A stretch of DNA of 64,000 bases from an uncultured Lachnospiraceae bacterium (lineage in GTDB: Bacteria > Bacillota > Clostridia > Lachnospirales > Lachnospiraceae). The DNA lies in contig CAOKOL010000003.1 of assembly GCA_948470335.1 (NCBI GenBank), forward strand, positions 120,238 through 184,237. Direction: 5' to 3'. Both the position numbers and the translations under genes were made by a program. Each line of letters starts with the position of its first letter. Positions within the stretch are counted from its first letter, which is position 1. Shown here piece after piece: positions 61,774-64,000 of the stretch. The notes beneath the pieces are model-generated. The model made no database searches. It was not told the DNA's origin and saw only the letters and a program-made list of their open reading frames with translations.

Positions 61774-62039
61774 TGGCATATGAGTTTACTTTTACGCCTC
61801 GCTTCCAAAAACACTTTAAGCATCTGACTGTCCAAGAAAAGAAGCAGCTTAAAAGCAAGCTGCAGCTTCTGGCCCAAAATCCTTCTCACCCCTCCCTGCG
61901 AACCAAACACATCCAGGGGATTACAGATCTTTTTGAGTGCAGCGTCAACATGGATATCCGTATTATCTGGTATTACGAAGATGACAAAATGATTATTTTG
62001 GTAGATGTAGGGCATCATGACATACTAAAGCAATTTTAA
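61770..62039 (+). CDS. RelE/YafQ-like mRNA interferase toxin
   Basis: 89 residues, RelE/ParE superfamily: YEFTFTPRFQKHFKHLTVQE, then a basic helix, HIQGITDLFECSVNMDIRII and WYYEDDKMIILVDVGHHDIL. The terminal histidines match the YafQ/RelE catalytic region. Translation is coupled to the antitoxin (start overlaps its stop). Convergent with the truncated sir2 gene (overlap of four bases). Confidence 0.9.
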   Translation: MMAYEFTFTPRFQKHFKHLTVQEKKQLKSKLQLLAQNPSHPSLRTKHIQGITDLFECSVNMDIRIIWYYEDDKMIILVDVGHHDILKQF

Positions 62040-62725
62040 GAATCCGAATCCATAAACTGCTGTAGCACTTCCCCGATATCCGCCTGAATGCAGATGGAAC
62101 TATCTCTGATTTCCTCCGGCGCATAAGATTCTTTGGCATTGATACAAATATATTCTGCATTTTTCCACTCATGAATCATGCGCCAGAACGGATACTTTAT
62201 AATCCCCGGCGTGTTACCGCCGACACCTAATTCCAGATATACGATTTTCAGGTCCTTATGACGGCTTATAAAGGTTTGATACCTGCCGGCGGCCCTATGC
62301 CAGCCTTTGTCTTCCACAAGGGTATTGTCTGTCCGCAAATTCATTGCCATAGGCGCGCCGCAGACCGGGCAATGGGGAACTAACTCGGACGGAATACGCA
62401 TTTTTTTGTTCGGCAACCATTTTTTTAATGATGGGTTCGTTATCATAGGTTTTATTGTGGCAGGGCTTTGAACATTGCCATAATCCATAGTCGCCCTGTG
62501 TATAAAATAGCCTGTGCTTATCAAACCCTGCTTTTTGAAAAAATGGTCTACATTTGTTGTTAAAACAAAATAGTCCTTATCCCGTACCAGATTGTATAAA
62601 TCATAATAGACGTTTTTGGGTGTGTTTTGGTAACGGTTCATAAAAATATAACGGCTCCAATACGCCCAGTGTTCTTCTGCTGTTTTGTAGGGATAAAAGC
62701 CTGCCGAATACATGTCCTTAACCGG
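62036..62725 (-). pseudogene. 5'-truncated Sir2-family NAD-dependent deacylase
   Basis: From about 62725 the minus strand reads KDMYSAGFYPYKTAEEHWAY, later VLTTNVDHFFKKQG (the conserved TxNxD), and a CPVCGAPM zinc half-site. These belong to a bacterial Sir2/SirTM-like protein. The N-terminal Rossmann part with GAGxS is missing, so only about 225 of roughly 280-300 residues remain; an ATG at 62713 could start this piece but without a good ribosome binding site. NAD binding should be lost. It is joined to the start of another gene (62726-62761). Confidence 0.75.
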
Positions 62726-62761
62726 TTATGAACCATTTGCGCAGATAACCGCGATTTTCAT
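62726..62761 (-). pseudogene. First codons of an NAD(P)-binding oxidoreductase-like gene
   Basis: ATG 62761 with an excellent AGGAGG (minus, 62772-62778) opens MKIAVICANGS and meets a stop at 62728-62726. MKIAVI.ANGK is the usual start of NAD(P)H-binding SDR-like proteins. Only 11 codons survive before sequence switches to the sir2 fragment, marking a deletion junction. A sigma-A-like TTGTTT-N17-TATAAT on the plus strand (about 62810-62838) lies upstream with no intact gene close behind it. Confidence 0.5.
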
Positions 62762-62980
62762 AGTTTTCGTTCCTCCTGTTCTTTTACAGTTTTTTGAGTT
62801 TGTTCGCGGATTGTTTTTTCCCGCTTGCAGGATTATAATATATCCGCAGGGCGAAAACGTAAAGTAAGCACTTTATTGTGCCGTAGTTACCTAAAAGAAA
62901 CGATTGTGAGGAAATGGACGCCATGTTTTCATGGGGAACAGAATACAAAAAGAAAAACAGTCAGGTCCTCTGAAACCCAC

Positions 62981-63009
62981 TTGACACCAACACCGAAAGC
63001 TGCCATAAT
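62981..63009 (+). promoter_or_regulatory. Consensus promoter of the tetR gene
   Basis: Perfect TTGACA (62981-62986), 17 bases, CATAAT (63004-63009). The operator below overlaps its -10 end. Confidence 0.85.
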
Positions 63010-63021
63010 GAACATTGTTCA
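63009..63021. promoter_or_regulatory. TetR-family operator, site 1
   Basis: Palindrome TGAACATTGTTCA, extended by an outer A-T pair, immediately after the -10 box; the same sequence recurs at 63646. Confidence 0.8.
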
Positions 63022-63036
63022 TATTGAGGTGATTTC

Positions 63037-63618
63037 ATGAATACCGTTATAACGTCAAAGGATGACATTTTAAAAAACAGCAGAGAGCTAATCCGGCGGG
63101 AGGGCTGGTCGGCGGTGAATATCCGTTCCGTGGCAGTGGCCTGCGGCGTATCGGTGGGCTCGATCTACAATTATTTTGGTTCAAAGGCCGAGCTGGTCAG
63201 CGCCGCGGTGGAGAGTGTATGGCATGAGATTTTTCATCTGCCCCAGGAAGAAACGGCTTTTTCCGATACGCTGTCCTGTGTTTCCTGGATTTACGAACGG
63301 ATGGAGTACGGCAGCAGGGAATATCCCGGTTTTTTCACCCTTCATTCATTCAGCTTTATCGGGCAGGAGAGGGCGGACGGAAAGCGGATGATGGATCGGA
63401 CCTGGGAGCATATTGAAAAGCGTTTGTGTTCCGTAATCAAACAGGACCCGAATGTCCGCGCCGATGCCTTTGACGGACAGTTTACGGCGGAAAAGTTTGC
63501 CGGTGTTTTGTTCTCGCTGCTCCTGTCCGCGCTGCTGCGGCAGGATTATGATCCTTACGCTGTGCTGGAGATCATCCGCAGAACGCTTTATGAAAGAAAT
63601 CCCGCATATTCCGTATAA
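63037..63618 (+). CDS. TetR-family transcriptional regulator
   Basis: 193 residues. The N-terminal HTH (residues 8-55) reads ILKNSRELIRREGWSAVNIR then SVAVACGVSVGSIYNYFGSK, clear TetR. The C-terminal ligand domain is unassigned. GAGGTGAT precedes ATG 63037. Identical palindromes lie at its own promoter and before the next gene, so it should repress both. A short GC stem (CCCGCA/TGCGGG) with TTTTT overlaps its end and may be a weak terminator. Confidence 0.93.
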   Translation: MNTVITSKDDILKNSRELIRREGWSAVNIRSVAVACGVSVGSIYNYFGSKAELVSAAVESVWHEIFHLPQEETAFSDTLSCVSWIYERMEYGSREYPGFFTLHSFSFIGQERADGKRMMDRTWEHIEKRLCSVIKQDPNVRADAFDGQFTAEKFAGVLFSLLLSALLRQDYDPYAVLEIIRRTLYERNPAYSV

Positions 63619-63645
63619 ATGTGCGGGAATTTTTACCAAGCATAG

Positions 63646-63658
63646 TGAACAATGTTCA
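63646..63658. promoter_or_regulatory. TetR-family operator, site 2
   Basis: TGAACAATGTTCA, the exact reverse complement of site 1, between tetR and the membrane-protein gene, just before its AAAGGAG. Confidence 0.8.
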
Positions 63659-63671
63659 GAAAGGAGAATAA

Positions 63672-63968
63672 ATGATGCAGGCAATAATGGAAACGCTTTT
63701 TGATGCGGTGTATCTGATTCTGGTCATTACAATCGGAATTCGGATGATTCGGGGAAGTGTGCCGAACAGTCCGTTTCGTCTGTTTGGATGGATGGCGGTG
63801 GTGCTGGGCGCCGGCGATTCGTTTCATCTGGTTCCCCGCGCCGTCGCCCTCTGTACCACGGGGCTGGAAAACTATACGGCGGCTCTGGGAGCCGGAAAAT
63901 GGATTACGTCCGTTACAATGACTGTTTTCTATGTACTGCTTTACCATCCGGTCTTTAACACTTTATAA
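63672..63968 (+). CDS. Small polytopic membrane protein, probably truncated
   Basis: 98 residues from ATG 63672 (AAAGGAG upstream) with three hydrophobic segments: VYLILVITIGIRMI, FGWMAVVLGAGDSFHLVP and ITSVTMTVFYVLLYHPVF. It ends abruptly inside or right after the third helix. In the other frame, shifted one base near 63945, the sequence stays open to the window end (HIRSLTLYKIKKRC), so a frameshift in a longer gene is likely. Probably the target of the TetR regulator. Function unknown. Confidence 0.65.
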   Translation: MMQAIMETLFDAVYLILVITIGIRMIRGSVPNSPFRLFGWMAVVLGAGDSFHLVPRAVALCTTGLENYTAALGAGKWITSVTMTVFYVLLYHPVFNTL

Positions 63969-64000
63969 AATCAAAAAGCGCTGTATAGCCTTTATTTTCA

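Noticed and set aside
62825..63040. 71-codon plus-strand open frame before tetR
   Set aside because: A sigma-A-like promoter lies upstream, but there is no ribosome binding site and the frame overlaps the tetR promoter and operator; likely non-coding.
1..64000. tRNA, rRNA, CRISPR arrays, IS elements, prophage genes
   Set aside because: Intergenic gaps were read for cloverleaf-like or regularly spaced repeats and for transposase or phage motifs; none found.

Overview
The window looks like a chromosome segment of a spore-forming, gut-type Lachnospiraceae (Clostridia) bacterium. The reasons are the low-GC Gram-positive gene set (CodY, a SpoVD-type penicillin-binding protein, SpoVE/FtsW, DivIB-like FtsQ, PolA with a dead proofreading domain), the many URO-D-family proteins, a YesM/YesN two-component system and a roughly balanced base composition. 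This placement is inference from gene content. I see no rRNA, tRNA, CRISPR array, insertion sequence or prophage.

Layout. 1-2.1 kb: ychF (runs off the left edge), lgt, and a Uma2-family remnant abutting lgt. 2.3-13.2 kb: a division and cell-wall (dcw) cluster, mraZ-rsmH-ftsL-PBP-spoVD-mraY-ftsW/spoVE-murA-ftsQ, without murD, murG or ftsZ. 13.2-16.7 kb: a heterodimeric ABC exporter with one degenerate ATP site. 17-21.6 kb: a small zinc-finger membrane protein, polA, coaE, walJ. 21.7-32 kb: a sugar sensing and uptake locus made of a lipoprotein sensor, YesM-type kinase, AraC-type response regulator, binding protein, RbsA-like ATPase, RbsC-like permease, a URO-D-like protein and an SGNH hydrolase. 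32-36.4 kb: a small membrane ORF, the ACT/PFL pair, a second-type ClpX and an LspA-like protein. 36.6-40.8 kb: larC (C-terminal part only), larE, a TrpB-like and a TrpA-like gene that both lack catalytic residues, and an alpha/beta hydrolase. 41-46.6 kb: comM, dprA, topA, codY. 46.8-51.3 kb: gmd, fcl, manC, manA (GDP-mannose to GDP-L-fucose). 51.4-59 kb: an XRE regulator, two URO-D genes with a DcuC-type carrier, a PucR/CdaR-type regulator and an SLC13-type carrier. 59.3-60.5 kb: cbiK under a cobalamin riboswitch with a complete promoter, aptamer and terminator. 60.5-64 kb: a more AT-rich accessory stretch with a NUDIX hydrolase, an AbrB/RelE-type toxin-antitoxin pair, a 5'-truncated Sir2 gene joined to the start of another gene, and a TetR regulator with two identical operators.

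Two things stand out as possibly undescribed. First, the TrpB/TrpA-like pair at 38050-39788 keeps the tryptophan-synthase folds recognisably but has lost the PLP lysine and the glycine-rich phosphate loop of the beta subunit and the catalytic-aspartate loop of the alpha subunit. It is co-transcribed with lactate-racemase cofactor genes. Second, a dispersed repeat of about 110 bases, with a conserved hairpin whose pairs change in a compensating way, occurs upstream of ftsW, the SGNH hydrolase, comM, manC (partial) and dcuC (two tandem copies), and usually ends in the Shine-Dalgarno sequence of the next gene.
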